A stretch of DNA of 64,000 nucleotides, taken from NCBI GenBank assembly GCA_016217595.1, contig JACRHS010000020.1, forward strand, positions 213,840 to 277,839. The letters run 5' to 3'. The notes under the pieces were generated by a model. It worked only from the letters and a program-made list of their open reading frames with translations. It did not search any database and was not told the DNA's origin. Positions 53,824 to 63,472 of this stretch are shown in pieces; position 1 is the stretch's first letter; each line of letters starts with the position of its first letter. The stretch is from Opitutia bacterium (GTDB lineage Bacteria > Verrucomicrobiota > Verrucomicrobiia > Opitutales > Opitutaceae). The translations under genes were made by a program, and so were the position numbers.

Positions 53824-55097
53824 GGCGAGGCGGGTGGCGCAGCATGGCCGGTGTCCGCGAGCGCCTGCCCCGCGATCCAACCAGTGGTCCACGCCGCCTG
53901 GAAATTGAAGCCTCCCGTGATCCCGTCAATATCGAGCACTTCGCCGGCAAAGTGCAGCCCGGGGCAGAGCTTGCTCTGCATTGTGTGGAAATCGACCTCG
54001 CGCAACCGCACCCCGCCGCAAGTCACGAACTCCTCCTTGTTGGTGCTCTTCCCGACAACGGCGAACTCGGCCTCGGTCACCTGCGCCGCAAGCGCGCCGA
54101 GCGCAGCATTCGACAACGTGGTCCACGGCGCGGTGGGGGCGAGGCCCGCCGCCGCCACGAGTCGTTCCCAGAAACGCAGCGGCAACGCGACGGGGCACCA
54201 CGTCGTCACTTGTTTGCGCGGGTTTTTCTCCCGCACCGCCGCGAGCTCTTTGACGAGCGAGTCGCGGGTATGCGGCGGCGCGAAGTTTACCCGGAGTTTG
54301 AAGCGATATTCCCGGGCCGCCAGCTCGCGCGCGCCCCACGCGGACAGTCTCAAAATCGCCGGCCCGCTCACGCCCCAATGCGTAATGAGCAGCGGCCCCT
54401 CTTCGCGCAACGCCGTGTCCACCACGCGCACCACGGTCCGCTCGACCGCCAGGCCGGCCAGGCCACCCAGCCGCGGGTCCTCGAATTGAAACGTGAAAAG
54501 CGACGGCACCGGCGGCTCGATGGCGTGGCCGAGACTGCGCGCAATCGCGAGACCGGGCGAAGCCGCATTACCGCCAGTGGCGATCAACAGCCGGTCGCAC
54601 GCCACCGTCCCGCCCGAGGTGAGCGTGAGGTCGAAACCTCCCGCCGGCCGCCGGCTCGCCGCAGCAATGCCGTGGTGCGTGATCACCTCGACGCCAGCGG
54701 CGCGCGCCGCGTGCTGAAGGCAATCGATGATCGTCTGCGAGTCGTCGGTGACGGGAAACATGCGCCCGTCTGGCTCGGCGCGCAGCGCAACGCCACGCGC
54801 GGCGAACCACTCCACCGTCTCCCGCGGGCCCCAGCGGTGCAGCGGGCCGATCAACTCGCGTCCGCCGCGCGGATAGTTTTTCACGAGCAGACGCGGCTCG
54901 GTGCAGGCATTGGTCACATTGCAACGTCCGCCGCCGGAGATACGGACCTTGGTTAACGGATAGCCTGTGCTCTCGTAGATGAACACGCGGGCCGCCGGCC
55001 CGGGTTTCGCGGCCAACGCCTCCGCACACGCGATGGCGGCGAAGAAACCCGCGGCGCCGCCGCCGGCGATGACAATACGTGTGGCTGGCTGGTCCAT
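53820..55097 (-). CDS. HI0933/BaiN-like NAD(P)/FAD-dependent oxidoreductase
   Basis: A 425-residue flavoprotein of the HI0933 (BaiN/RdsA-like) family. The FAD-binding loop IVIAGGGAAGFFAAI is at about 9-23 and RISGGGRCNVTNAC is the family signature near 54. The C-terminal part shows LHFAGEVLDIDGITGGFNFQ, the second FAD contact. The substrate is unknown; some members reduce steroid or other alkenes. Ahead of an AEC transporter gene in a coupled two-gene unit, which suggests related metabolism (inference). Confidence 0.9.
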   Translation of the reverse strand: MDQPATRIVIAGGGAAGFFAAIACAEALAAKPGPAARVFIYESTGYPLTKVRISGGGRCNVTNACTEPRLLVKNYPRGGRELIGPLHRWGPRETVEWFAARGVALRAEPDGRMFPVTDDSQTIIDCLQHAARAAGVEVITHHGIAAASRRPAGGFDLTLTSGGTVACDRLLIATGGNAASPGLAIARSLGHAIEPPVPSLFTFQFEDPRLGGLAGLAVERTVVRVVDTALREEGPLLITHWGVSGPAILRLSAWGARELAAREYRFKLRVNFAPPHTRDSLVKELAAVREKNPRKQVTTWCPVALPLRFWERLVAAAGLAPTAPWTTLSNAALGALAAQVTEAEFAVVGKSTNKEEFVTCGGVRLREVDFHTMQSKLCPGLHFAGEVLDIDGITGGFNFQAAWTTGWIAGQALADTGHAAPPASP

Positions 55098-55130
55098 GTC
55101 GCGACGCTGCGCAGGGCGACGCGCGGAGTC

Positions 55131-55172
55131 GAAAAAGAAAACGCCGCGGGTCAGAAAACTGACCGCGCGGCG
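55131..55172 (-). terminator. Terminator after the Spy-like gene
   Basis: On the minus strand, CGCCGCG plus GGTCAG pairs with CTGACC plus CGCGGCG (one G bulge, TTTT loop) and is followed by a T-rich GTTTTCTTTTT tail, 34 bases after the stop at 55206. Confidence 0.88.
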
Positions 55173-55205
55173 ATTGACTCGGACGGGGAAACTAAGCGCA
55201 AAAAA

Positions 55206-55622
55206 TTACTGGGCGGCCGGCTTGGCCTTTTTGCCCTCGCCCTTGTGACGGGCGTTAAACTTGGCGGCCTGTTCCGGCGTCAGGACTGCGGTGATTTTTT
55301 CCATCAACGCTTTTTTCAACTCCCGTCCTTTGGCCTTTTTGTCTTCCTTCGAGACGCTCTTATCCTTCCGCAATTCGACGTTAGCTTTCTCGCTATCCTG
55401 AATGATGGCATCGACCTTGGCTTTCTGGTCGGCGGTGAGGTCGAGCTGTTGGAGGCGCTCCTGCAATTGGGTAAGCGCCGGGTTGGCCTTTTCAGCATGT
55501 TCTTTCTTGGCGTGGCCCTTCTTGCCGGTGGTGGTGGTTTCATCCGCAGCCCGGGCGGACGGGATCGCGGCGCAGACGGCCAGCGAGATCAAAACGAGGA
55601 GAATTCTCAGTGACGTTTTCAT
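55206..55622 (-). CDS. Spy/CpxP-like small periplasmic protein
   Basis: A 138-residue exported protein with a signal peptide (about 1-25, ending ARAAD) and a Lys-rich helical body. It shows two LTxxQ motifs, LDLTADQKAKVDAI and LTPEQAAKFNARH, the hallmark of Spy and CpxP periplasmic chaperones that sense or counter envelope stress. The C-terminus is Lys/Gly-rich. The assignment rests on the LTxxQ pattern and charge, so it is moderate. A terminator follows. Confidence 0.65.
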   Translation of the reverse strand: MKTSLRILLVLISLAVCAAIPSARAADETTTTGKKGHAKKEHAEKANPALTQLQERLQQLDLTADQKAKVDAIIQDSEKANVELRKDKSVSKEDKKAKGRELKKALMEKITAVLTPEQAAKFNARHKGEGKKAKPAAQ

Positions 55623-55760
55623 TGGTTTGAATCGGATTTGGTGCGGTTACCCGCGACAGGAAAAGTGACGCGGGGTCGTCGGTGCGGTTACAGCGAGGGT
55701 TTTTTCTTCCGGTCCATCGGCCCGCCACGCCATGCTCGCGCAACCCGAGCCCAACTGCCG

Positions 55761-56132
55761 ATGACCCTCGAAAAGCTCACCGCCCTCGCCGCCGAGGTTG
55801 TTGCCACCACGCAACGACGGTTGCCGCCGGATATCCGGGCGCTGGCTCGCGCAGTGCCCGTCCACTATGAAGCGTGGCCCGACGAGGAGCTGATCGCGCA
55901 AGGTTTCGAGCCCGATATTCTCGGGCTGTTCAGCGGCGATGCCCACGGCAGCGAGTTCGCACACGACAACCCCAGCCCGCCGCAAATCATTCTGTACGTG
56001 GAAAACCTCTGGGACTTTGCCGAGGGGCATGTGCCCACTTTTCGCGAGGAAGTACGGGTCACCTACTTGCATGAACTCGGCCATTATCTGGGTTGGGACG
56101 AGGAGGAGCTGGCCGCCCGGGGTCTCGATTGA
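55761..56132 (+). CDS. Small zincin metallopeptidase-like protein
   Basis: A 123-residue protein of the compact metallopeptidase family with an HELGHYLGWDEEEL zinc motif at the C-terminus, where the two His and the Asp bind the metal and Glu is the catalytic base. The rest is a short alpha/beta fold with DILGLFSGDAHG and PPQIILYVENLWDFAEG. No signal peptide, so it is probably cytoplasmic. Its substrate is unknown. ATG 55761 gives the usual length. The SYLF gene follows on the same strand. Confidence 0.85.
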   Translation: MTLEKLTALAAEVVATTQRRLPPDIRALARAVPVHYEAWPDEELIAQGFEPDILGLFSGDAHGSEFAHDNPSPPQIILYVENLWDFAEGHVPTFREEVRVTYLHELGHYLGWDEEELAARGLD

Positions 56133-56233
56133 GCGCCAAATCCGGCCCGAACGGCGGGAACCCACTTGAATCCGCGCTTTCCAAATTGGCTGCGGCCTGC
56201 TTAGGCTCGCGCGAAATGCTAATCTTTCCCGGC

Positions 56234-56923
56234 ATGAAGAAGTTTGCTCTTACGTTCCTCGCTTTATTATCCGTCGCGCTTTTGCCCGCCCGGGCGGCCG
56301 ACAGCGCCTCCAAACGCGCCGATCTGATGGCCCGAGTGGAATCGTGCGAAGCGATCCTGCAGGAATTCATGGCCCGCCCGGAGACTGCCATCCCGAAGGC
56401 CGTGCTGGCTCGCGCCCGCGCAATCGTGATCACCAACCAATTCGCTGCCGGCTTCGTGCTCGGCGTCAAAAGCGGATACGGCGTCGTCATGGTGAAGCAC
56501 GCCGACGGCCGCTGGGGCCTGCCCGTGCTCGTCAACGCCGGCGAAACCAGCCTCGGCCTCCAGCTGGGCGGCGCCGCCGTTGAAACCATTTTCGTCGTCA
56601 CCGACGAACAGACACCGCGTCTGATGTTCAACCGTCGCTTCAATGTCGGCGTCGACGCCCGCGCGGTGATGGGCCCGCACTCGGCCGGCAAGGAAAGCGC
56701 CAATCATCCGATCATCGACGCCCCCGTTCTGGTTTATACGAAAAAGTCGGGACTCTTCGCCGGTGCCACCGTCAAGGCCGGTTATCTCTCGCGCAACGAC
56801 GAGGCCAACCGCCTGCTGTACAACACGCGCTTCACGATGCCCGAGCTGCTCTACGGCGACTGGGTTACACCCCCGACGGAAGTGCAGCCTCTGATGAAGC
56901 TCGTCCAGAGCCTCGCACCGTAA
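56234..56923 (+). CDS. SYLF (Ysc84-like) lipid-binding domain protein
   Basis: A 229-residue exported protein with a signal peptide (about 1-20, ending RAAD) and one SYLF domain. Characteristic blocks are IPKAVLARARAIVITN, FVLGVKSGYGVVMVK and GGAAVETIFVVTDEQTPRLMF, with KSGLFAGATVKAGYLSRN near the end. Eukaryotic SYLF domains bind phosphoinositides; the bacterial role is unknown. ATG 56234 begins the signal peptide. Confidence 0.9.
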   Translation: MKKFALTFLALLSVALLPARAADSASKRADLMARVESCEAILQEFMARPETAIPKAVLARARAIVITNQFAAGFVLGVKSGYGVVMVKHADGRWGLPVLVNAGETSLGLQLGGAAVETIFVVTDEQTPRLMFNRRFNVGVDARAVMGPHSAGKESANHPIIDAPVLVYTKKSGLFAGATVKAGYLSRNDEANRLLYNTRFTMPELLYGDWVTPPTEVQPLMKLVQSLAP

Positions 56924-56947
56924 GCAATTGAGATTGGTGCGCCGCGC

Positions 56948-57442
56948 TTATTCCGCACGGCGTACTTCGCGCAACAGCGGCAGCAGCACCGCCAGTGCGG
57001 TTGTGGCCACCCGCTCCTGCGCTTCGATGCGATTCGCACCCGGACATTCCACGAGACCGCTGTGGAGCGAAAAACGATCGCGGTCCGTCTTGATCGCGAC
57101 CGCCCACCACGCGGCAGGTTGTGTCACGCCCCACTCCACTGACGGCTCGGCGTAGCCGGTGGTCGCCAAGCCCACCTCGGCGCCGAACAATCCGCACACG
57201 CCCCGGGCCATCTGTTCCGCCACTGTTGCGGAAAAGCAATTCACCGCCGCGGCATGCGTCGGCTCCACGCCCAACAACCGCACCTTTTCCTCCAAGGCGT
57301 ACGCGGTGATCCCGCCGAGAAAATAGTCCGACGCCCCGGACACTTCGCCGATTCGCGCCTGCACCCGCCCGCACGTCAGGCTCTCCGCCACGGCGATTTT
57401 CCAGCGGGGCGCGCGCAAGAGAAGTTCCCGAAGTTCTGTCAT
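56948..57442 (-). CDS. pncC: Nicotinamide-nucleotide amidohydrolase PncC (CinA C-terminal)
   Basis: A 164-residue protein consisting only of the CinA C-terminal domain. It deamidates nicotinamide mononucleotide to nicotinate mononucleotide in NAD recycling. The motif AVAESLTCGRVQARIGEVSGASDYFLGG (in parts) includes the catalytic Ser, and TTGYAEPS is the usual second block. No MoCF N-terminal domain is present, as in E. coli PncC. ATG 57442 (MTELRELLL) gives the normal length. Convergent with the SYLF gene. Confidence 0.9.
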   Translation of the reverse strand: MTELRELLLRAPRWKIAVAESLTCGRVQARIGEVSGASDYFLGGITAYALEEKVRLLGVEPTHAAAVNCFSATVAEQMARGVCGLFGAEVGLATTGYAEPSVEWGVTQPAAWWAVAIKTDRDRFSLHSGLVECPGANRIEAQERVATTALAVLLPLLREVRRAE

Positions 57443-57588
57443 GATTGTGCGGAGGATATGCCTGGCAACCGGGTCGCGGGTCAATCGCAACGGTGCTTCC
57501 CGCCCGAGTCCGGATACGTAATTACTGCGATCGACGCAGCCGATTTTTGCTTTCGTCGGCCAAACTGGAGGTCAAGCATCGCGCTCCT

Positions 57589-60087
57589 ATGAACGCGATG
57601 CGGCACCTGCTTGGCTGTGCTCTGGGTATCAGTTGGTGTGCGGCAATGGGGTTTGCCACCCAGCCCGACTTGCCCACGCGACTACCGGAGGAAGACGTCA
57701 ATGCCGCGGAGGTTCGCACCCGGCAAAGCATGGCGCCCAACCGCAATCTGCTCTTCAACGGCTGGGGCCTGACACCTGCCGGCGAACACGTGCCCGTAAG
57801 CGATATGCCGCTGAAAATGGTCATCGCGCCGGACCACAAAGCCGTCGTGGCCATCTGCTCCTCGTTCAATAAAGTCGGCATCAACCTGGTCAGCCTGGAC
57901 GCCAAACACGAGGTCCAGTATCTCCCCCTCGATGAGGCGTTCAACGGCCTGGTCTTCAGCCGCGATGGCAAACGCTTCTTTGCCAGCAGCGGCACCCGCG
58001 GCGTGATCTATGTGTTCGACTACGAAGCCGGGCAGGCGCGCCTCGCCCGTGAGGTCAAACTAGACGCCAAGGATAGCCAGGTGTTTCTTGCCGGCCTCGC
58101 CGTGCACCCCGCGACGGGCACGCTCTATGTTTGCAATGAAGCCGGGCAGGAAGTCTGGGCGCTCAACCCCGAGACACTCGCCGTGGAGCATCGCATCGTC
58201 GTGGGACAATACCCGCACTCCTGCCTGATCGGCGGTGACAATCGCCATCTCTACGTGAGCAATTGGGGCAGTCGCTGTGTCAGCATCATCGATACCCGCA
58301 CTCATCGCCGCCTGCGCGACATCGCCGTTGGCATACGACCCAATGACCTCGCGCTGGCCCCCGACGGGCGCCTCTTCGTCGCCTGTGCAGGCGACAACAG
58401 CGTCCATGTCATCACCACGGCCAAGCTGGAAGCCCCCGGCCCCGACGCGAGCCCCTCCCGGCCGCTCTGGGCTGGCACGCGCGAAATCATCTCCACGTCG
58501 CTCTACCCACAGTCGCCCGAGGGCAGCACGCCATGCAGCGTCACGGTCGCACCGGATGGCAAAACCTTGTTCGTGGCCAACGCCGACAACAACTGCGTCA
58601 TGGTTGTCGATATCTCCGGTTCGCTCATGGAAACCGCAGCCCGGCGCGAAGAGAAAATCTCCCTCGTCAACGGCTTCATTCCGGTCGGCTGGTATCCCAG
58701 CGCCGTCGCCGTCTCGCCCGACAACAAGTATCTCCTCGTCGCCAACGGCAAAGGCCTCTCCTCCCGCCCCAACACGCCCGCACAGGGAAAAGCCCGCCGC
58801 CGCGCCCCCAACTTCGACCCGCCGGGCCGGTTGCTCGCCGGCAGCATCTCCTTCATCGCTCGGCCCGACGCTGCGCAGATGGCCGCTTACACCGAACAAG
58901 TCCGGCGCAACTCTCCTTTCCGTCCGGAGCATCTGGCGTCCGCCCCGCTCTCGCACGACAGCATCATCCCGTCGGACAACTCGCAGCCGTGTCCGATCAA
59001 ATACGTTCTCTACATCATCAAGGAGAACCGCACCTACGACCAGGTTTTCGGCGACCTCACCGATGCGCAGGGCCGGCCGCTCGGCAACGGCGACCCCAAG
59101 CTCGCCATCTTCGGCGAACGCATCACACCCAACCACCACGCCCTCGCCCGCGAGTACGTGGTGCTCGACAACCTGTACGCCAACGGCGAAGTCAGCGTCG
59201 ATGGACACAGCTGGTGCGACGCCGCCATCGCCACCGACTTCATCCAGCGCTCCTGGATCATCAGCTACTCGAAACACGGCCGGCTGCCGGGTAACGAGGA
59301 AATGGAGACGCCGGCCAACGGCTATCTGTGGGACCTTTGCCGGCGGCACGGCCTGAGCTACAAAACCTACGGCGAAGGCGCGCAGCGCATCCCCTCCGCC
59401 AACCGCGGCCAGTGGCACGGCGAGCGCGACACCGACAAGGTCAAGCACTGGCTGGCTGATCTCGCACGCGCCGAACAGACCGGCGTGCTTCCACGTTTCA
59501 CCATTATGGCGTTGCCCGAGAACCACACCAAGGGGACCACGCCCGGCGCACCGACACCCAATGCCTGCGTTGCCAGTAATGATCTCGCACTCGGCCAGAT
59601 TGTCGCCGCCGCCACCCGCAGTCGTTTCTGGAAGGAAATGGCCATCTTTGTCATCGAGGACGACACGCAGAACGGGCCGGACCATGTTGACGCTCACCGC
59701 GCGCCCGCCCTCGTCATTAGCCCGTATACCAAGCGGCAGTTCGTGGATCACACGCTCTATACCACCGCGAGCATCATTCGCACCATGGAGCTCATCCTTG
59801 GCCTGCCGCCCCTCACGCAATACGACGCAGGCGCCACGCCGATGTTCAATTGCTTCCAAAAAACAGCGGTGCTCACGCCCTACGAGGTGCGCCCGGCGCG
59901 CGTCGACCTCAACGAGCGCAACACCGAGAAATCTCCCTTCGCCCGCGAATCGAGTCGCATGAACTTCAAGGACGTCGACCTCGCGCCGGAGGACGAACTC
60001 AACCGCATCCTCTGGCACGTCGCGCGCCCCCACGAGCCCTACCCCACGCCCATCCACGGCGCGCTATTCACCAAACCCACGGGTTGA
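57589..60087 (+). CDS. Beta-propeller/phosphoesterase fusion protein
   Basis: An 832-residue exported protein with a signal peptide (about 1-24). The N-terminal half (about 65-410) is a seven-bladed propeller of YVTN type, with blades such as LAVHPATGTLYVCNEAGQ, RHLYVSNWGSRCVSIID and VTVAPDGKTLFVANADNN. The C-terminal half (about 475-800) is a phosphoesterase of the phospholipase C/acid phosphatase superfamily, with IIKENRTYDQVFGDL, DGHSWCDAAIATDF and VIEDDTQNGPDHVDAHRAP metal-binding blocks. Likely a periplasmic or surface phosphoesterase; substrate unknown. ATG 57589 is chosen; 57598 is an alternative. Confidence 0.87.
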   Translation: MNAMRHLLGCALGISWCAAMGFATQPDLPTRLPEEDVNAAEVRTRQSMAPNRNLLFNGWGLTPAGEHVPVSDMPLKMVIAPDHKAVVAICSSFNKVGINLVSLDAKHEVQYLPLDEAFNGLVFSRDGKRFFASSGTRGVIYVFDYEAGQARLAREVKLDAKDSQVFLAGLAVHPATGTLYVCNEAGQEVWALNPETLAVEHRIVVGQYPHSCLIGGDNRHLYVSNWGSRCVSIIDTRTHRRLRDIAVGIRPNDLALAPDGRLFVACAGDNSVHVITTAKLEAPGPDASPSRPLWAGTREIISTSLYPQSPEGSTPCSVTVAPDGKTLFVANADNNCVMVVDISGSLMETAARREEKISLVNGFIPVGWYPSAVAVSPDNKYLLVANGKGLSSRPNTPAQGKARRRAPNFDPPGRLLAGSISFIARPDAAQMAAYTEQVRRNSPFRPEHLASAPLSHDSIIPSDNSQPCPIKYVLYIIKENRTYDQVFGDLTDAQGRPLGNGDPKLAIFGERITPNHHALAREYVVLDNLYANGEVSVDGHSWCDAAIATDFIQRSWIISYSKHGRLPGNEEMETPANGYLWDLCRRHGLSYKTYGEGAQRIPSANRGQWHGERDTDKVKHWLADLARAEQTGVLPRFTIMALPENHTKGTTPGAPTPNACVASNDLALGQIVAAATRSRFWKEMAIFVIEDDTQNGPDHVDAHRAPALVISPYTKRQFVDHTLYTTASIIRTMELILGLPPLTQYDAGATPMFNCFQKTAVLTPYEVRPARVDLNERNTEKSPFARESSRMNFKDVDLAPEDELNRILWHVARPHEPYPTPIHGALFTKPTG

Positions 60088-60149
60088 CCAACACGCCTGC
60101 GCCAAGGCGCAGAGACAGATAACGCCAACCAGTCTCCCTCGATTGCCCC

Positions 60150-61385
60150 ATGAAAACGCGCCGTTCGTTCGTTAAACTTGTCGCGGCGGCAGGTGCCGTT
60201 GGCGCTGGCAGCCCCGCTATTGTCCGGAGTTTCGCCGCCGAACCTGATGACGTTCGCGCAACGTGGTGTCGAATCGCAGGGCGACTCGCGGCACCCATGC
60301 TGCCCATGCTGGCGGCTCGCCGGCTCAAGGCCACCATGCCTGTCGAGGCGGCCCGCGGACCCAGAGATCGCCAGCCTTACACGCATCTCGAGGCGCTGGG
60401 CCGGCTGCTCTGTGGCCTCGCTCCTTGGTTTGAGCTCGGCGCCGATGCTTCACCGGAAGGCGTTGAACGCGCCCGTCTGACCGCGCTTGCGCGAGAAGCT
60501 ATCGACGCCGCCTCCGATCCGACATCGCCCGACTTCATGAATTTCAACAAGGGCCAACAGCCCCTCGTTGACTGCGCGTTCCTCGCCCAAGCGTTTCTTC
60601 GCGCCCCAAACGAACTCTGGCAGAAGCTCTCGCCCCGAGTGCAGAGCAATGTCGTCACCGCCCTCAAATCCTCGCGCCGCATTCAGCCAGGCGAAAACAA
60701 CTGGAAGCTGTTCGCTGCAGAGATCGAGGTGTTTTTGCATCGCATCGGCGAGACGCGTGACGAGGCGCGAATCGAAAACGCGCTCAGTAAGTTCCAGACC
60801 TGGTACCTGGGCGATGGCATGTACGGCGATGGCCCCGAGTTCCACTGGGACTACTACAACGCTTTTGTCATTCAGCCCATGCTCTTCGATGTCCTCGCGG
60901 TCGTGGGCGATGAAAGCGAATCACGTCGGACGTTTCGCGAAAAAGTGCAGGCGCGCCTCACCCGATTTGCCGCCATCGAAGAGCGTCTGATCGCCCCGGA
61001 CGGCACGTATCCAGCAATCGGACGCTCCATCGCCTATCGCTGCGGAGCCTTTCAGGGCCTAGCACTTGCCGCACTGCGCCATCGGCTCCCACCGGCGTTG
61101 AAGCCGGCGCAAGCCCGCACGGCGTTGACCGCCGTCATCCGCCGCACCCTGGATGCGCCAGGCACCTTTGACGAACAAGGTTGGCTTCGCATCGGCCTCA
61201 GCGGGCACCAGCCTGCACTCGGCGAGACCTATATTTCCACCGGCAGCCTTTATCTGTGCAGCGCGGCACTCCTGCCGCTCGGCTTGCCAACTTCCGACCC
61301 ATTCTGGGCAGACCCGGCCATTCCGTCTTCATGGTCACGCGTGTGGTCTGGTGAGAATCTCCCCGCTGATCACGCCCTTAAATAA
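60150..61385 (+). CDS. Tat-exported DUF2264 protein
   Basis: A 411-residue protein with a twin-arginine signal (KTRRSFVKLVAAAGAVGAG) at the N-terminus, so it is probably folded before export. The body is a DUF2264 domain with PYTHLEALGRLLCGLAPWFE, NNWKLFAAEIEVFLHRIG, WYLGDGMYGDGPEFHWDYYNAFVIQPM and GRSIAYRCGAFQGLA. The family resembles alpha/alpha-barrel lyases or hydrolases acting on glycans; activity here is unproven. The stop lies within the ribosome-binding site of the M20 peptidase gene, so the two are linked. Confidence 0.88.
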   Translation: MKTRRSFVKLVAAAGAVGAGSPAIVRSFAAEPDDVRATWCRIAGRLAAPMLPMLAARRLKATMPVEAARGPRDRQPYTHLEALGRLLCGLAPWFELGADASPEGVERARLTALAREAIDAASDPTSPDFMNFNKGQQPLVDCAFLAQAFLRAPNELWQKLSPRVQSNVVTALKSSRRIQPGENNWKLFAAEIEVFLHRIGETRDEARIENALSKFQTWYLGDGMYGDGPEFHWDYYNAFVIQPMLFDVLAVVGDESESRRTFREKVQARLTRFAAIEERLIAPDGTYPAIGRSIAYRCGAFQGLALAALRHRLPPALKPAQARTALTAVIRRTLDAPGTFDEQGWLRIGLSGHQPALGETYISTGSLYLCSAALLPLGLPTSDPFWADPAIPSSWSRVWSGENLPADHALK

Positions 61386-61401
61386 GGAGGCTACAACCAG
61401 C

Positions 61402-62514
61402 ATGCAATTTCCGCGCTCCATCGAGGCTTTGCTGAAAGAGCTAATCGCCATCCCCAGCGTCTCACCGGAAGGCGATGCCGGCGGCACTACACCAGGCGAG
61501 TCCGCCATGGCCGACTATGTCGCGGAGCTGCTACGCGCGCTCGGAGCGGATGTACGTATCCAAGAAGTCACGCCGGGACGCGCCAACGTCATCGGCTGTT
61601 TCGCCGCACGCAATCGTCAGGCCCCCACGCTCGCACTGGTGCCGCACCTCGACACCGTCGGGGTAGCCGGCATGACCGTGCCGCCGTTTCGCCCGCATGT
61701 TCGCAACGGAAAAATCTATGGGCGAGGAGCCTGCGATACGAAAGGTCCCATGGCCGCAGCACTCTGGGCACTGCGGCAACGCTCCCGCCGCCACACGGGC
61801 ACCGCGACAGACTACAATATTATCTTTGCGGCGACGTGCGGGGAGGAGGAGCTCAGCCTCGGAGCCAAGGCACTTTGCGAAGATGGATTTGCGGCAGATT
61901 TCGCGATCGCCCTTGAACCCACCGACATGCGCATCGTCCATGCAGCCAAGGGAGTGCTTCGAGTGTGGATCGAAACGGTGGGACGAGCTGCCCACGGCTC
62001 GACCCCTGAGCAAGGACGCAATGCTGTCTTCGAAATGCTACCCTTTCTCAGCGCCTGCCGAGAAAAACTCGCCCCGAATTTCGCCACCCACCGACATCCA
62101 ATTCTCGGAACAGCCTCACTCAACGTCGGATTAATCACAGGGGGAAATGAACTTAACGTAGTTCCGGCGCGCTGTCGCGTGGGACTGGATATCCGAACCC
62201 ATCCGCTGTTTGATAACGCGTCTGCCTTGGCGAGCGTGGCTGCTGCTGCACCTTTCGCGAAAGTACAGGTTCATCGCGCCGGCCCTCCTTTTGTGGTCGA
62301 GCGGCGCAATGTTTGGTTGCGCAAACTTTCTGAGCACGCGAACGGTTTCGCTGCCGCGCCGTGGTTTTCGGACGCCAATGTTCTTAACAACCATGGTATT
62401 CCATCGGTTGCTTTTGGCCCTGGATCCATTTCCCAGGCGCATACGGCTGATGAATTTATTGAGATCGCACAGCTCAAAACAGGCGCCCGCACGCTGGAAG
62501 CGTTCTTGCACTGA
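61402..62514 (+). CDS. M20 family metallopeptidase (ArgE/DapE-like)
   Basis: A 370-residue zinc amidohydrolase of family M20. Metal and catalytic residues lie in LVPHLDTVGVAG, GRGACDTKGPMAAALW and ATCGEEELSLG, with a later His in the QAHTADEFI segment. The dimerisation lid includes AAHGSTPEQGRNAVFEM. It resembles acetylornithine deacetylase and succinyl-diaminopimelate desuccinylase. The exact substrate is open. A good ribosome-binding site, TAAGGAGG at 61383-61390, precedes ATG 61402 by 11 bases, deciding the start. Confidence 0.9.
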   Translation: MQFPRSIEALLKELIAIPSVSPEGDAGGTTPGESAMADYVAELLRALGADVRIQEVTPGRANVIGCFAARNRQAPTLALVPHLDTVGVAGMTVPPFRPHVRNGKIYGRGACDTKGPMAAALWALRQRSRRHTGTATDYNIIFAATCGEEELSLGAKALCEDGFAADFAIALEPTDMRIVHAAKGVLRVWIETVGRAAHGSTPEQGRNAVFEMLPFLSACREKLAPNFATHRHPILGTASLNVGLITGGNELNVVPARCRVGLDIRTHPLFDNASALASVAAAAPFAKVQVHRAGPPFVVERRNVWLRKLSEHANGFAAAPWFSDANVLNNHGIPSVAFGPGSISQAHTADEFIEIAQLKTGARTLEAFLH

Positions 62515-62599
62515 CACACCGCAACAGCGCGCATGGCTTGTACGAGGCTGGCTATTTACTTTCCACCCTTAGACCCTTCGCTCAGAACCTTTGCTTTAG

Positions 62600-63361
62600 T
62601 TGACTACCCAAAGCGCCCCCCCCTCTGCAGACTTCTTGCTCGTCATCCCAACTTACCGGGAGGCAGAGCGACTACCGCCATACCTTGATGCACTGATCGG
62701 ACAACTTTCATCGGCACCTTTTTCCACCGTGGTTTTAATCGTCGATGATGGATCCCCCATCGTCGAACAGGCCACCTTGGTTTCTCGTATTCCTCTAGTA
62801 AACAATGGCAAATGCATTGTAGCGGCACCACTATTGCAGACTCAGAACCGCCGGAAAGGAGCCGCCATCCTGGCTGGATGGCAGAGCCAAGACGCGCGTT
62901 GGCGTGCATTTGTTGATGCCGACGGGGCCATCCCAGCGGGCGAAGTACGTAGAGTGTTCGAGAAAGTCTATCGGGAGAACCAGACCGAGGGTGCCTATTT
63001 CGCGGTACGCGTCCGCGGTCAGTCCCATGCCATCAAACGCAGTTGGTTCCGCCACATCGCCAGCCGGGCCTTTGCGTGGAGCGCCGGCGCATTATCCGGG
63101 GAGCGCATTCGCGATTCTCAATGTGGCTTTAAAATCATCACCAATAGTAGCTTTTCGCGCATAAAAACCTGGTTGCGCGGGTGCGGCTTTTGTTTCGACG
63201 TGGAGCTATTGGTAGCACTTCGGCGCAATGGCATCCCCGTTTGGGAAGTGCCGATCGATTGGCAGGAGCAGCCGGGAGGGAAATTTCATATACACCGACA
63301 CGCCCCGCGAATGTTTTTGGATTTAGTCCGGATTAGGCTGCGCGCCATCCGCGACTTTTGA
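62600..63361 (+). CDS. Family 2 glycosyltransferase
   Basis: A 253-residue GT2 enzyme of the dolichol-phosphate-sugar synthase type. FLLVIPTYREAERLPPYLDAL begins the fold, VLIVDDGSP is the nucleotide site and FVDADGAIPAGEV is the DxD-like metal block. SQCGFKIITN is the usual acceptor-loop motif. No membrane helix is present. No ATG lies near; TTG at 62600 gives the fold its full N-terminus. It is visibly less GC-rich than its neighbours, which fits local transfer or different selection. It is the last gene before the rRNA operon end. Confidence 0.82.
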   Translation: MTTQSAPPSADFLLVIPTYREAERLPPYLDALIGQLSSAPFSTVVLIVDDGSPIVEQATLVSRIPLVNNGKCIVAAPLLQTQNRRKGAAILAGWQSQDARWRAFVDADGAIPAGEVRRVFEKVYRENQTEGAYFAVRVRGQSHAIKRSWFRHIASRAFAWSAGALSGERIRDSQCGFKIITNSSFSRIKTWLRGCGFCFDVELLVALRRNGIPVWEVPIDWQEQPGGKFHIHRHAPRMFLDLVRIRLRAIRDF

Positions 63362-63429
63362 AAGCTCCCACATCGCCAAGGGAGCCTGCCCGAAAAATTC
63401 GCCGGGACACGGCTGGGGTATTCTAGGCC

Positions 63430-63472
63430 ATAAAAGAAGAGACCCGAAGGCTGCTTTCGCAACCTTCGGGTC
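63430..63472 (-). terminator. Rho-independent terminator of the rRNA operon
   Basis: On the minus strand, GACCCGAAGG/CCTTCGGGTC (63441-63450 with 63463-63472, 10 bp) with a 12-base loop is followed by the T-rich TCTTCTTTTA, right after the 5S 3' end. Confidence 0.9.
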
